This document shows positions 1 through 8,982 of a DNA stretch of 33,424 nt, one piece after another (position 1 is the stretch's first letter; the number at the start of each line of letters is the position of its first letter). The stretch lies in IMG/VR virus record IMGVR_UViG_3300025085_000096, positions 1 through 33,424 of that record; one strand, given 5' to 3'. The position numbers and the translations under genes are program-made. The stretch comes from a virus. The notes beneath the pieces were generated by a model that saw only the letters and a list, made by a program, of their open reading frames with translations, was not told where the DNA came from and ran no database searches.

Positions 1-1615
<1,615 letters not shown>

Positions 1616-1624
1616 GATACTGCC

Positions 1625-2059
1625 TTATGTTAGTTGGATGACACCGTTGCTTGGGCTGAAGTCTAAGGTAAAGGTATCACCGTTGTTCAACGTCAATGAA
1701 GTGCCATAATCATAGTACCCAATGATTGGGTCTGCTGGAGAAGAAACCGTATCATCAAAGATATAGATGTAACGGAAGGGACCAACAGTGCCAGAGGCAG
1801 TGAGCGTAAGATCTGCAACAACCAGCTTATATACACCACCAGACTGTGATGATGAACTTGTAGTAAGGTTGCGAGAAGAGCAATTGCTGTAGCTAATCTG
1901 TGTAAGATTGCCAACAATACCGTTACCATCTGCGGTTGGGTTGCTTGACTCACTTCCCGGCGCAGTGTTTGTTAAGGCTACCGCAAGCTGGTCGCTTGCT
2001 AGATCCATATTGTGGACTGCGTTTACCACAAAATCGTTTACTTTGTTAAAGCTCGCCAT
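1625..2059 (-). CDS. Small virion-associated protein, unknown role
   Basis: A 144-residue protein between the collagen-like fibre gene and another small Thr/Ser-rich protein. It begins MASFNKVNDFV, a start common in small structural proteins of marine phage contigs, and continues with a region (VALTNTAPG) followed by beta-rich, Gly/Ser/Thr-rich sequence. No catalytic motif, membrane segment or signal peptide is visible. Its position in the tail section of the late operon suggests a fibre-associated or capsid-decorating role, but that is inference. Only 9 bp separate it from the next gene downstream, so it is probably co-transcribed. Confidence 0.75.
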   Translation of the reverse strand: MASFNKVNDFVVNAVHNMDLASDQLAVALTNTAPGSESSNPTADGNGIVGNLTQISYSNCSSRNLTTSSSSQSGGVYKLVVADLTLTASGTVGPFRYIYIFDDTVSSPADPIIGYYDYGTSLTLNNGDTFTLDFSPSNGVIQLT

Positions 2060-2073
2060 TTAGATAACTCCTA

Positions 2074-2508
2074 TCATGCTATGCGAATTATAGCAGATGT
2101 GGCATCCGCTACGGGGAATTGTATTTCAAAGGTACTATCACTAGCAACCCTGTCGCTTCCAAAGTCTAACACAGCAACAGCTTTATTGGAAGCACTCGCG
2201 TTATAGATCAGTGCCCCCCTTGCTGTAAAGCTTGCGTCAGTCCATGAAATATTATCAAAGTCCACAATAGCAGTTGTGCCAGAGGTCTTTGGAAATGTAG
2301 ATGTCACTGTCAACGGCTTGCCCCCCGCAGTGTATGCCGTTCCAGTTGTATTAGTTATTTCGTTTGTTGTACTATACACAGTTGTATCCGCGCCCAAAGA
2401 TGCTGCGCTAGAATACAAAGCTATCCTGAACGTATGTGCATCAAAGTCATGCTCTGCCTTTAAAAGCTGAAGCTTAAAAGACGTACATGTTGTTTGAATT
2501 ATTGCCAT
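2074..2508 (-). CDS. Small virion-associated protein, unknown role
   Basis: A 144-residue protein starting MAIIQTTCTSFKLQLL. It has a beta-strand-rich, Thr/Ala/Ser-rich composition typical of phage fibre or decoration proteins, including AHTFRIALYSSAASLG and a later TARGALIYN stretch. It has the same length as the following gene product (1625-2059) and a similar layout, but I cannot show homology by eye. It lies just after the gene at 2519-3151, with a 10-bp gap. Role as a tail or decoration protein is inferred only from position and composition. Confidence 0.75.
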   Translation of the reverse strand: MAIIQTTCTSFKLQLLKAEHDFDAHTFRIALYSSAASLGADTTVYSTTNEITNTTGTAYTAGGKPLTVTSTFPKTSGTTAIVDFDNISWTDASFTARGALIYNASASNKAVAVLDFGSDRVASDSTFEIQFPVADATSAIIRIA

Positions 2509-2518
2509 ACCTTATCTC

Positions 2519-3151
2519 CTACGCGGCAGGTTGCCTGTATGTATCAGTTCTCAACTTAGCGCCCAAAGAAGCCATATTGATAAGGGCTGATGAATATCTC
2601 TCATTATACAACTGAACCATATCGCCTTCGCCCTTCATAAACGTATACGCCTCTATAAGAGATCCGTAAAGCAATGTCGCTTCCGCATTGTCGCCAAGCC
2701 AAGATGTGCCAGAAGTAACAATAGAAGGTGGATCATAATAGTAATGCAACTCCAAGTCGTATGCTGCATCAGGCGTAGGGCCAAGCAAAAAGTTGCCATT
2801 ACCTGTAGCGGTATCCCCATCAAATATTGCGTAATACTGTGGCAATCCCTGCACCGTGGTATCAGGGTAGGCCTCTCGTACAAAGTTTACCTCTTTGTCT
2901 AAAAGATAGGTGTACGTTGTGCCATTGATAATAGCTAAAGAGAACGTGGCTAGAAAGTCATCAGGCCTCGCAACATACTTATTGCCAGCGTTTACATTGC
3001 CTGTGACGTTCCTGCGTAGCTCTGGAATAGTGATATCCCTAAAGATCCGCTCTTCAGCCTGACGCACAAAGTTAGGAATATTGGTCACAAAGGTACTCTC
3101 TGTGTTCTCCGTATAGTCTTTGATCGCTTGCGTCAGTTCTGAATAGTTCAT
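2519..3151 (-). CDS. Head-to-tail adaptor-like protein (SU10-type adaptor family likely)
   Basis: A 210-residue protein with the typical start of podovirus neck adaptors: MNYSELTQAIKDYTE, then FVRQAEERIFRDI, a region around RPDDFLATFSLAI, and a C-terminal helical part (LLYGSLIEAYTFMKGEGDM and YNERYSSAL). This arrangement is seen in phage adaptor proteins that sit under the portal. A second adaptor-like protein lies at 4531-5208. The ATG (3151-3149) lies inside one copy of the AGTTC-N4-GAACT palindrome, which also overlaps the stop of the upstream gene. Family assignment is from pattern recognition. Confidence 0.7.
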   Translation of the reverse strand: MNYSELTQAIKDYTENTESTFVTNIPNFVRQAEERIFRDITIPELRRNVTGNVNAGNKYVARPDDFLATFSLAIINGTTYTYLLDKEVNFVREAYPDTTVQGLPQYYAIFDGDTATGNGNFLLGPTPDAAYDLELHYYYDPPSIVTSGTSWLGDNAEATLLYGSLIEAYTFMKGEGDMVQLYNERYSSALINMASLGAKLRTDTYRQPAA

Positions 3152-3158
3152 TTGAACT
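3145..3158. repeat. Palindrome copy 1, AGTTC-ATTT-GAACT
   Basis: Perfect 5-bp arms around a 4-base centre. It overlaps the TAA stop of the gene at 3158-3832 and the start codon of the gene at 2519-3151, both on the minus strand. Confidence 0.85.
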
Positions 3159-3832
3159 TATTCCTCTTGGTACAGGTTATCGAATATTTTGTTGACATCC
3201 ATAGTATAGTCTAAATCAGATTTTGAATAGTGTATATGTTGAGATGGCTTGAAGTCTGGGGCACCCGTGCCAGTCTCAAACCACGCAGGGTGAGTAACCC
3301 TTACACGATTGTTAGGCAGCGCCACCACATTCCCAGTCCATTCTCCAGCATCTAGAAGCTGCATAACATGACTTTGCTTGTGCTGCGCTGGGTCATCCGC
3401 TATCTCACCTTCAGAGTAATCAACAGTGAACATATACTTGGCAGGGTACATGTTCCCATCTATCTTTGCTAACCAAGGACATGGCGTTGCTCTATCTAAG
3501 ACGTACACAGCGTGATTGTAGGACGAACAGTCCCAAGGCTGGGCATCATGCACAGCCATAGGAGAAGGCCACTCAGTGAGCGGCTCATCGGCTACAAGAG
3601 CGGTTATAGGCATTCTCGCCCACATTGCCCCACCGTGTACATTCTCATCCCCTTCTTCATCTGCCTCACATCCTGTAAAGATAACTTGAAAGCTCAAGCA
3701 CCTATTTGGCATTGTTGTTACCGCTATTGCCATCGCATGTAAGAACTCGCCGTGGTATTGTTCATGATTGTGAGTATACTCACGGCGAACCCAACACTTG
3801 AAGTGCGGTATGTTACTCTGCAAATACGCCAA
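3158..3832 (-). CDS. Conserved phage structural-module protein, unknown function
   Basis: A 224-residue protein starting MAYLQSNIPHFKCWVRREYT. It is rich in aromatic and His residues, with recognisable blocks HGGAMWARMPITALV, VHDAQPWDCSS, and KSDLDYTMDVNKIFDNLY near the end. It belongs to a group I recognise from marine phage late operons, always without an assigned function. No signal peptide or membrane helix is seen. It lies between the lysine-rich gene 3855-4205 and the adaptor-like gene 2519-3151, so a neck, tail or assembly role is likely. I cannot name a domain. Confidence 0.75.
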   Translation of the reverse strand: MAYLQSNIPHFKCWVRREYTHNHEQYHGEFLHAMAIAVTTMPNRCLSFQVIFTGCEADEEGDENVHGGAMWARMPITALVADEPLTEWPSPMAVHDAQPWDCSSYNHAVYVLDRATPCPWLAKIDGNMYPAKYMFTVDYSEGEIADDPAQHKQSHVMQLLDAGEWTGNVVALPNNRVRVTHPAWFETGTGAPDFKPSQHIHYSKSDLDYTMDVNKIFDNLYQEE

Positions 3833-3854
3833 TTAATCCCCCCCCAAATTAAAT

Positions 3855-4205
3855 CTATCCGTTTTTGCGGAACCTCTGCGGCCTAGCTGCACCACTACCT
3901 CTTGCCATTGTGCCGCCAGACATTTTTTTAGTTACACCACCCTTAGCATAACCTTTTTTCTTCATAGCCCCGCCTTTTGCGTAGCCCTTTTTCTTCATAG
4001 CGCCACCCATCATCTTCTTGGCAACGCCACCCTTTTTCATTTTGCCCACACCATCAGCCGCAAATGCTGGGACACTCTTCCCATTCTTTTTGACCATAGG
4101 CATCTTTCCACCTGATTTCATTGCCACAGGCTTTTTCTTTTTCATTGCGCCGCCAGCCATCTTCTTGGTTACGCCGCCTTTCTTGTAACCCTTCTTCTTC
4201 ATCAT
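3855..4205 (-). CDS. Lys/Gly/Met-rich repeat protein (basic virion protein)
   Basis: A 116-residue, extremely basic low-complexity protein built from repeats such as MKKKGYAKGG, GGVTKKM and GGAMKKK. The sequence predicts a disordered, strongly cationic chain that could bind DNA or RNA or line the capsid interior. It is the most repetitive of four basic proteins in this operon (with 5208-5471, 5471-5752 and 5752-6057). Similar Lys-Gly repeat proteins are common in marine phage contigs and have no established function. The reading frame is intact from ATG to stop, and it lies among coding genes with short spacers, so it is a real gene. Confidence 0.75.
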   Translation of the reverse strand: MMKKKGYKKGGVTKKMAGGAMKKKKPVAMKSGGKMPMVKKNGKSVPAFAADGVGKMKKGGVAKKMMGGAMKKKGYAKGGAMKKKGYAKGGVTKKMSGGTMARGSGAARPQRFRKNG

Positions 4206-4216
4206 CGCTTTAACTC

Positions 4217-4531
4217 CTAAGTTATGTTGATAGTAACAGTGCCAACTTCAGCCTGCATAAACTGAAGATCGTTCCAAACAGGATTAAACCCAAACAGACC
4301 CCGACTCTCTTCTAAGGATGTGTCTGGCCTTGGATTCCTCAAAGACTGAGGGTCATTTATTTTAACTCTGCCCAAGAAGTTTTGTGGTTGATCTGGGTCA
4401 ACAACATCACGCCCAACCAGAAATCCAGTCTTTACGCCATTGCTAAACTCAGGAACAAGATCGGCCAAAGGATATCTAAACCCTGTTCTATCGCAGTAAC
4501 CAAAAGCATATTTGCCTCTAGCGTAACTCAT
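4217..4531 (-). CDS. Small phage structural-module protein with CDRTGFRYP motif
   Basis: A 104-residue protein starting MSYARGKYAFGYCDRTGFRYPLADLVPEF. This N-terminal motif (a conserved Cys followed by DRTGFRYP) is widely shared by small proteins of marine phage head-neck modules and looks like half of a zinc-ribbon, but only one Cys is present here. Its start codon overlaps the stop of the adaptor-like gene at 4531-5208 (TGATG), which suggests translational coupling. A minor neck or virion role is inferred from position. Confidence 0.7.
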   Translation of the reverse strand: MSYARGKYAFGYCDRTGFRYPLADLVPEFSNGVKTGFLVGRDVVDPDQPQNFLGRVKINDPQSLRNPRPDTSLEESRGLFGFNPVWNDLQFMQAEVGTVTINIT

Positions 4532-5208
4532 CAGGCACCCATCATAAATGTGTTGAACGGAACGAACTTAATTGATGCTGTTTCTTCATCCTCACCAGCA
4601 GCAAGTTGGAACTGAAACTCATACTCTTGCTTTAGATTAGCTGCCATCTGAGGATTCTTTTTCATCGCAATGTAATATGCCATACCCGCAACCAAGCAGG
4701 GCACAAATCGGGGCGGTACAGAAGATATCGCTGACCCGACTCCAGATGACAGACCATCAATACCCTTCAACCTAAAATATGATATTGTATAGGCTGTAGT
4801 ATTATCTGGGACAGGCCACAGGGTTACTTTTGTTTCTGTCGGGAGCCTTTGGACGTAGATCTGGGTCGGCCTACCTTGCGTGTTTTTGTTTGTTTGCTGC
4901 GCGTAGGTTGCGACACTGACCCTTTCGAGCGCCGTGTCGATTTGGTTTGTGCCCGTTCCAGTACGAATTTGATGTTCGATGATGTCGATTGTGTCCGTAG
5001 GAAGGGTATACGTTGCCGTACCCGCTGTAACAGCGAGCGTACCCGCTTCGATAGTGAAGAGATTAAGGCCACGGTTCTGCCACTCCAATGTTAAAAGGTT
5101 CAGACTTCTTCGTGCAGTTTTAAGATCGTATCCAGTACGCATCTCAAGACCAGCCCTTTCAAAGGCTTCCTCAAAGATCTCTGGCATGTCTGGGGTTACT
5201 ACAGCCAT
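4531..5208 (-). CDS. Head-to-tail adaptor-like protein
   Basis: A 225-residue protein. The N-terminus (MPEIFEEAFERAGLEMRTGYDLKTARRSLNLL) is helical, followed by a beta-rich middle (AGTATYTLPTDTIDIIEH; TKVTLWPVPDNTTAYTISYF) and a C-terminal helical part with AYYIAMKKNP. This matches the helix-beta-helix pattern of phage neck adaptors that connect the portal to the tail tube or tail nozzle. Start and stop overlap the neighbouring genes (TAATG upstream, TGATG downstream), as in a tightly coupled late operon. Whether this or the gene at 2519-3151 is the portal-proximal adaptor cannot be decided by eye. Confidence 0.7.
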   Translation of the reverse strand: MAVVTPDMPEIFEEAFERAGLEMRTGYDLKTARRSLNLLTLEWQNRGLNLFTIEAGTLAVTAGTATYTLPTDTIDIIEHQIRTGTGTNQIDTALERVSVATYAQQTNKNTQGRPTQIYVQRLPTETKVTLWPVPDNTTAYTISYFRLKGIDGLSSGVGSAISSVPPRFVPCLVAGMAYYIAMKKNPQMAANLKQEYEFQFQLAAGEDEETASIKFVPFNTFMMGA

Positions 5209-5471
5209 TATGTCACTACGCTCCTAAACCGTTTGGTTTTTTCTGCAATTTTTTTGGGCTGCTTGGCAACCTGCTTGCCCTTCTTGGTGGCCTCGCGTTT
5301 CTTCTTCGTAGTAGCGGCGTACTCCGCAGAGGTCAAAGACTTGATAGCCTTCTCAGGAAGATATCGCTCGCCTGTAGCCTTGCTCCCTTGAGTCGATGGC
5401 TTGCCAGACTTTGTTCGCCACTTCTGCTTTGTCCAAGACTTCAAGCTCTTCTGTGACTTCTTGAGCGCCAT
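5208..5471 (-). CDS. Small basic phage protein (SWTKQKWRTKSGKPSTQG family)
   Basis: An 87-residue lysine-rich protein. The conserved core LKSWTKQKWRTKSGKPSTQG followed by ATGERYLPEKAIKSL and SAEYAATTKKK is a pattern I know from small proteins in phages and large DNA viruses; it may correspond to the family labelled DUF5872, but I am not certain of the number. The C-terminus is a run of basic residues. Its start overlaps the previous stop (TAATG). A nucleic-acid-binding virion or packaging-associated role is plausible but undemonstrated. Confidence 0.75.
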   Translation of the reverse strand: MALKKSQKSLKSWTKQKWRTKSGKPSTQGSKATGERYLPEKAIKSLTSAEYAATTKKKREATKKGKQVAKQPKKIAEKTKRFRSVVT

Positions 5472-5752
5472 TAACCTCTATAGCCCCCACCCTTAGCTTT
5501 ATATTGCTTGGCAAGCATTTGAGCTTTTCTTGCTGACCACTGACCCGGCTTACCACCTTTGCCGCCAGCTTTAATCTTGTTAAACAAGTTCTTCCGCATA
5601 GTTGGCTTTGTATAGTTTCCAGCCTCATTGACACGGCTTTTTGTTTTGCCGCCCTTACCCATGCGAATAATCTCGAGGTCTTTAGAATCGTCACCCGTGG
5701 AAACTCTGTTCCCTACAAGTTGACTGCCCATCTGAGAACGCGAGATAGCCAT
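5471..5752 (-). CDS. Small basic phage protein (KAGGKGGKPGQWSARKAQ motif)
   Basis: A 93-residue protein when started at ATG 5752 (MAISRSQMGSQ). The frame extends two codons further to a GTG, but the ATG overlaps the previous stop as TAATG and has a Shine-Dalgarno-like AAGGTGA upstream, so I prefer it. The C-terminal half (MRKNLFNKIKAGGKGG, PGQWSARKAQMLAKQY, KAKGGGYRG) is a strongly conserved phage motif, highly basic and Gly-rich. It is usually seen next to head-neck genes. Function unknown; DNA binding is plausible from charge. Confidence 0.75.
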   Translation of the reverse strand: MAISRSQMGSQLVGNRVSTGDDSKDLEIIRMGKGGKTKSRVNEAGNYTKPTMRKNLFNKIKAGGKGGKPGQWSARKAQMLAKQYKAKGGGYRG

Positions 5753-6057
5753 TACCACTTCACCTTATCAGCCCAGTATGCAGCACTCATCTTGCCCTTT
5801 TTGATATTCTTACCATGACGGGCCTTAAAGCTTGCACGTTTCTTTTTCATTTTGTCGCCTTCGCCAGCTTTTGGTTTCCCCGCTGTCTTAGCGCCCTGCT
5901 CTCCAAACCTAATTGTCTTAACCTTCTCTCCCTCTTTAGCCACAACAACATGCGACTTCTTTGGGTGACTTGGTGTGCGCTTAGGCTTGTTAAATCCAGA
6001 AACCCCCGCCCTTGCTAGGCGAGGATCTTTTTTTGATTTAGCTTTTTTCTCAGCCAC
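5752..6057 (-). CDS. Small basic phage protein (SFKARHGKNIKKGKMSAAYW motif)
   Basis: A 101-residue lysine-rich protein starting MAEKKAKSKKDPRLARAG. The middle carries KTIRFGEQGAKTAG and the C-terminus KRASFKARHGKNIKKG followed by SAAYWADKVKW. The order RFG, SFKARH, YWA..K is conserved in many small phage proteins found near head genes. No membrane segment is present. It is the first of three consecutive basic genes with TAATG-type overlaps, so their products are probably made in similar amounts. The function is unknown. Confidence 0.75.
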   Translation of the reverse strand: MAEKKAKSKKDPRLARAGVSGFNKPKRTPSHPKKSHVVVAKEGEKVKTIRFGEQGAKTAGKPKAGEGDKMKKKRASFKARHGKNIKKGKMSAAYWADKVKW

Positions 6058-6061
6058 AATA

Positions 6062-6349
6062 TTACTCCAGTAATAGAGTTATCACCGATCCTGTGCCAGA
6101 TAATGCAGAAACATACGCACCATTGTCGGCAAGGATTCCATCGTTAGGAAGAAACACATCGTTCCATCCCGCTGGAAGAGTTAAGTCCAGCAGAGTGGCT
6201 CCTGATGCGGAACCATTCTTAATGGTAAAGGCTGTGATGTTAGTGGCATACACCAAGATGCCCTGTATGCGACTTCGTGCGGGGCCAACAACCCCTGCAC
6301 TAAATCCTGATGTTGAGACATTAAATGCCCGTACTTCTTGACCAGCCAT
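6062..6349 (-). CDS. Small virion protein, unknown role
   Basis: A 95-residue, neutral, Gly/Ala/Ser/Thr-rich protein (MAGQEVRAFNVSTSGFS; RSRIQGILVYATNITAFTIK; LLDLTLPAGWNDVFLPNDG). The composition and predicted beta content resemble small decoration or fibre-like proteins. It has no Cys, signal peptide or enzymatic motif. It lies just downstream of the 156-residue protein gene at 6360-6830, and its own stop is 4 bp before the start of the basic gene cluster. Assignment as virion protein is by context. Confidence 0.65.
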   Translation of the reverse strand: MAGQEVRAFNVSTSGFSAGVVGPARSRIQGILVYATNITAFTIKNGSASGATLLDLTLPAGWNDVFLPNDGILADNGAYVSALSGTGSVITLLLE

Positions 6350-6359
6350 CTAGGCCTCC

Positions 6360-6830
6360 TTACGGCTGAACAGCCGTATTAAACGCTTGAGCATACATCA
6401 CTGTTATAACAACTGATCCCGCATTTGTACCTGCACTTGAGGTAGCAGTTAATTTCAAATCAGATGTACCAGTGTTTTTCCATGTAAGTGTACCACCGCC
6501 AGAAGCGCCTAACGCTTTAATACCTACAGTAGTTCCAGAAGCAACAGCATTAACTAGAGTCGCTGCACCGCCTACGGTATCACCAACACTAATATTTGTC
6601 GTAGTATTAGCAGCCACTTCTAAATCAATGATGATGTCTACGATTTTTGAGTTGGCAGGGATTACTACATTTGTAGCCTCTGCTGCGACAGCGCCGCCAG
6701 AAATATCCATTACATGTTGTTGAGTCATTACAACATAACCTACGTTTGCTATGTCTGACCCAACAGTAGTGCCCGTTGTGTTGCGGATGTTGCCAGCCCG
6801 TATAGGACCAGAAAAAGTAGTAGTACCCAT
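6360..6830 (-). CDS. Putative capsid decoration / virion protein
   Basis: A 156-residue protein of small residues (MGTTTFSGPIRAGNIRNTTG; then QQHVMDISGG and ATNVVIPANSKIVDIIIDLE) with alternating hydrophobic-Thr stretches that suggest an all-beta fold. It is the first gene after the terminator that ends the capsid transcript, so it may have its own promoter, but I see no convincing one in 6839-6902. Decoration or head-stabilising function is suggested by composition and by proximity to the major capsid gene. Confidence 0.7.
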   Translation of the reverse strand: MGTTTFSGPIRAGNIRNTTGTTVGSDIANVGYVVMTQQHVMDISGGAVAAEATNVVIPANSKIVDIIIDLEVAANTTTNISVGDTVGGAATLVNAVASGTTVGIKALGASGGGTLTWKNTGTSDLKLTATSSAGTNAGSVVITVMYAQAFNTAVQP

Positions 6831-6902
6831 GTCGATCTCCTGTCTGGGTTAGTCAGACACACCATGTGCCTGTCAGGGATGCGAAGATATTAACATAGAA
6901 AC

Positions 6903-6938
6903 AAAAAAAATAAAGGGGCAACTTTCGCCACCCCTTTA
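6903..6938 (-). terminator. Rho-independent terminator after the major capsid gene
   Basis: On the minus strand an 8-bp stem TAAAGGGG / CCCCTTTA encloses a 12-nt loop and is followed by a run of eight T (plus-strand A-run 6903-6910). It lies about 25 bp beyond the capsid stop codon, with one palindrome copy (6947-6960) between. Partial termination here would give extra capsid transcript relative to the downstream genes. Confidence 0.85.
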
Positions 6939-6946
6939 CCGATAAA

Positions 6947-6960
6947 AGTTCTATTGAACT
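6947..6960. repeat. Palindrome copy 2, AGTTC-TATT-GAACT
   Basis: Perfect arms. It begins 1 bp after the TAA stop of the major capsid gene (minus strand) and is followed by the capsid terminator. Confidence 0.85.
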
Positions 6961-6961
6961 A

Positions 6962-7867
6962 TTATGCTCCGCGAGAACCGTAGATTCCCAATGGATCTGA
7001 TACACCAAAGCTGTAACGCTCACGCGCTTTGTAGCGCACGTTACCAGTGTCAAAGTCACCATCCATGCCTGTTTGCATAGCGGTACGGACAAAATGCTTC
7101 ATGCCGTTAGGCACATCAGTTGTGATGAAGAAGGCATCATTGTCTGTCAAATAGTGGTTCACCGCATAACCCTCTGGGATAGACCCGTTTGAGTTAAGTG
7201 CGTTGATATCATTATCTGCTGTACCAACACGCAGAGTTGTTTCCAACAAGCGAGTTGCAACAAACATCAATGCTGGTGGAATGATCAACTTGCGAGGGCG
7301 AGCAGCAATCAACAAACCACGTTCATCAGTGTACGCGGCGATATCAATAACAGCTTGCTCAAGTGAAGTTTCATTCAAGTCAGCATCAGTTGCAGGGCGG
7401 TTAGCGTTAGTGGTGCCCTCAACGGTTGGGTGCGCTGTGCTAAACAAAGTAACGCCATCACCTGAATTAAAGGTGGTGAAGCCTGTGTTCAACAAAGAAG
7501 CAGCCTTTGTTTGCTTTGTGTATGCCATACCGCGAGCAAGAGCTTTGGTATAACGAGCAGAAAGCGAATCATACAGATTGTCTTCCATAGCCTCTTCTGT
7601 AATAGAAAAGCCCATTGCGACTGTCTCATGATTGTAACGCGCAGTGAATGATTCCTGTGCGTTGTCATAAGAAATTGAAGCACCTTCTGCTTTCACAGGG
7701 GCGGCTCCAAAACCTGATAATTTAACTTCCTCTTCAAAGCTACGCTCTGAAGTTTCAGTTTCATAGATCTCAGCATGTTCGTCTTCGTACTTGCCGTACT
7801 CCAAACCAAACAATGCATTCAGACCCGGTAATAGCTCTTTAAGGAGCTGGGCGCGTGAAATAGCCAT
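6962..7867 (-). CDS. Major capsid protein
   Basis: A 301-residue protein. It is recognisable as a phage major head protein of the Mu gpT-like / HK97-fold group by its N-terminal helix (AQLLKELLPGLNALFGLEYG), an acidic E-loop-like region (YETETSERSFEEEV), ARYNHETVAMGFSITEEAM and KALARGMAYTKQTKAASLLN, and the A-domain-like AARPRKLIIPPALMFVATRL. It follows scaffold and a 203-residue head protein, the usual order. It ends with a palindrome and a strong terminator, as expected for the most highly expressed late gene. The ATG at 7867 is preceded by an AGGAGG-like site. Confidence 0.88.
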   Translation of the reverse strand: MAISRAQLLKELLPGLNALFGLEYGKYEDEHAEIYETETSERSFEEEVKLSGFGAAPVKAEGASISYDNAQESFTARYNHETVAMGFSITEEAMEDNLYDSLSARYTKALARGMAYTKQTKAASLLNTGFTTFNSGDGVTLFSTAHPTVEGTTNANRPATDADLNETSLEQAVIDIAAYTDERGLLIAARPRKLIIPPALMFVATRLLETTLRVGTADNDINALNSNGSIPEGYAVNHYLTDNDAFFITTDVPNGMKHFVRTAMQTGMDGDFDTGNVRYKARERYSFGVSDPLGIYGSRGA

Positions 7868-7879
7868 GATTTAACCTCC

Positions 7880-8491
7880 TTATAAGCCTACGTTATTGGT
7901 CATCTGGTGAGCGCCCGGATTGAACTTTACAAGTACATCTGGGAACGCATCAGCAGCATCTGACACATGTGAAACAATACGAAACGCCGCTGCGGCAGTC
8001 TTCACCGTAGCGTCCAATGCAGATGTAGAGTTACCTGTCGTGGTATTACCAGTTGAGGTAGACTGCGCTGTTGCAAAGAATGTGTTTGTACCGATGATTG
8101 TTTGTGCTCCTGTACCATCAAGCTGGGCTTGGAATAGTACGTTTGGATCGTCAACAACATATGCCTTAATAGCATCACCGTTGGAAGTTCCAGTTGGGTA
8201 ATGCTGCGCTTGGACCGTTTGGCCTGAAGAATTTACATACTCACAACCAACGAAAACGCCAATAGCGCCAACGCCTGTTGTTCCTGAGATGCTGTTAGAT
8301 GTCAGGTCTGCACCTGAACCAGTTGCGAGTGCGATGTAACCATCAGCCCCAATGATAACAACTTGCCCGTAAAACAGGTTTGTTGCTTCTCCAGCGGGGT
8401 CAATGAGATACTGATTAGTCGCACCAGCATACGGCATTCCGTCTGCGCGACGCACAGGTTTTAAGCCGTAGGGAGCTGCTGTAGTAGCCAT
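7880..8491 (-). CDS. Putative head decoration or capsid-associated protein
   Basis: A 203-residue protein starting MATTAAPYGLKPVRRADGMP, an opening widely seen in head-module proteins of marine phages. It is rich in Gly, Thr and Ala, with GQVVIIGADGYIALATG and GVGAIGVFVGCEYVNSSG blocks that suggest beta structure like that of capsid-decorating proteins. It is located directly upstream of the major capsid gene and downstream of scaffold, within one operon. Exact role unproven; decoration or capsid stabilisation is the best guess. Confidence 0.7.
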   Translation of the reverse strand: MATTAAPYGLKPVRRADGMPYAGATNQYLIDPAGEATNLFYGQVVIIGADGYIALATGSGADLTSNSISGTTGVGAIGVFVGCEYVNSSGQTVQAQHYPTGTSNGDAIKAYVVDDPNVLFQAQLDGTGAQTIIGTNTFFATAQSTSTGNTTTGNSTSALDATVKTAAAAFRIVSHVSDAADAFPDVLVKFNPGAHQMTNNVGL

Positions 8492-8527
8492 TTTCTCATA
8501 CTCCTAGAGTTTAAGTTACGACAAGCT

Positions 8528-8538
8528 CCCCAAAGGGG
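8528..8538 (-). terminator. Weak hairpin downstream of the 8539-8982 gene
   Basis: On the minus strand CCCC-TTT-GGGG directly follows the TAA stop. There is no T-run, so it is more likely a transcript-stabilising hairpin or weak pause than a true terminator. Confidence 0.3.
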
Positions 8539-8982
8539 TTACTTGCCAAATGAAGATCGTGTACTCCGCTCTGGATTTAGAACGGGCATACGAGGGTCTG
8601 ATTGTTTTAGATACGAGTTATCAACAGCATCCATTTGGCTTTGAGCCGCCTGTAGCTGTGCTTCAACCCTAGCCTCGACCTGTTCAGTAGCAAGTTGACA
8701 TAACAGTAAACCCCCTACCTCAATACCGTCTTGGAATCTTGAATCTATATCAGACACAATGTGAAGGTCTGGATGATCCTCCTTACGAACTGGCGTCCAT
8801 CCCTCACGAAATCTGGAAGAGACGTTAGTGTTATCCGTGTTTCCCAATGTAGATGTGCGGATCCAACGGAAGGTAATACCATCGCGTGGCTCTGGGGAAG
8901 GTAACATTGTCGGTCTAGTCCATGACGCTTTACGTTTGACCGCATCACGGGTCTCTGTTGTGCGTGGAGATCTGTTCGTCAT
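8539..8982 (-). CDS. Head-module protein, unknown function
   Basis: A 147-residue protein starting MTNRSPRTTETRDAVKRKAS. It contains DGITFRWIRTSTLG, SSRFREGWTPVRKEDHPDL, EVGGLLLCQLATEQVEAR and, near the C-terminus, SDPRMPVLNPERSTRSSFGK. This set of blocks is common to proteins encoded beside scaffold and capsid genes in marine phages. The start overlaps the scaffold stop by 4 bp, indicating coupled translation. Charged and mostly soluble; perhaps a capsid assembly or head-completion factor. No named domain is recognised. Confidence 0.7.
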   Translation of the reverse strand: MTNRSPRTTETRDAVKRKASWTRPTMLPSPEPRDGITFRWIRTSTLGNTDNTNVSSRFREGWTPVRKEDHPDLHIVSDIDSRFQDGIEVGGLLLCQLATEQVEARVEAQLQAAQSQMDAVDNSYLKQSDPRMPVLNPERSTRSSFGK

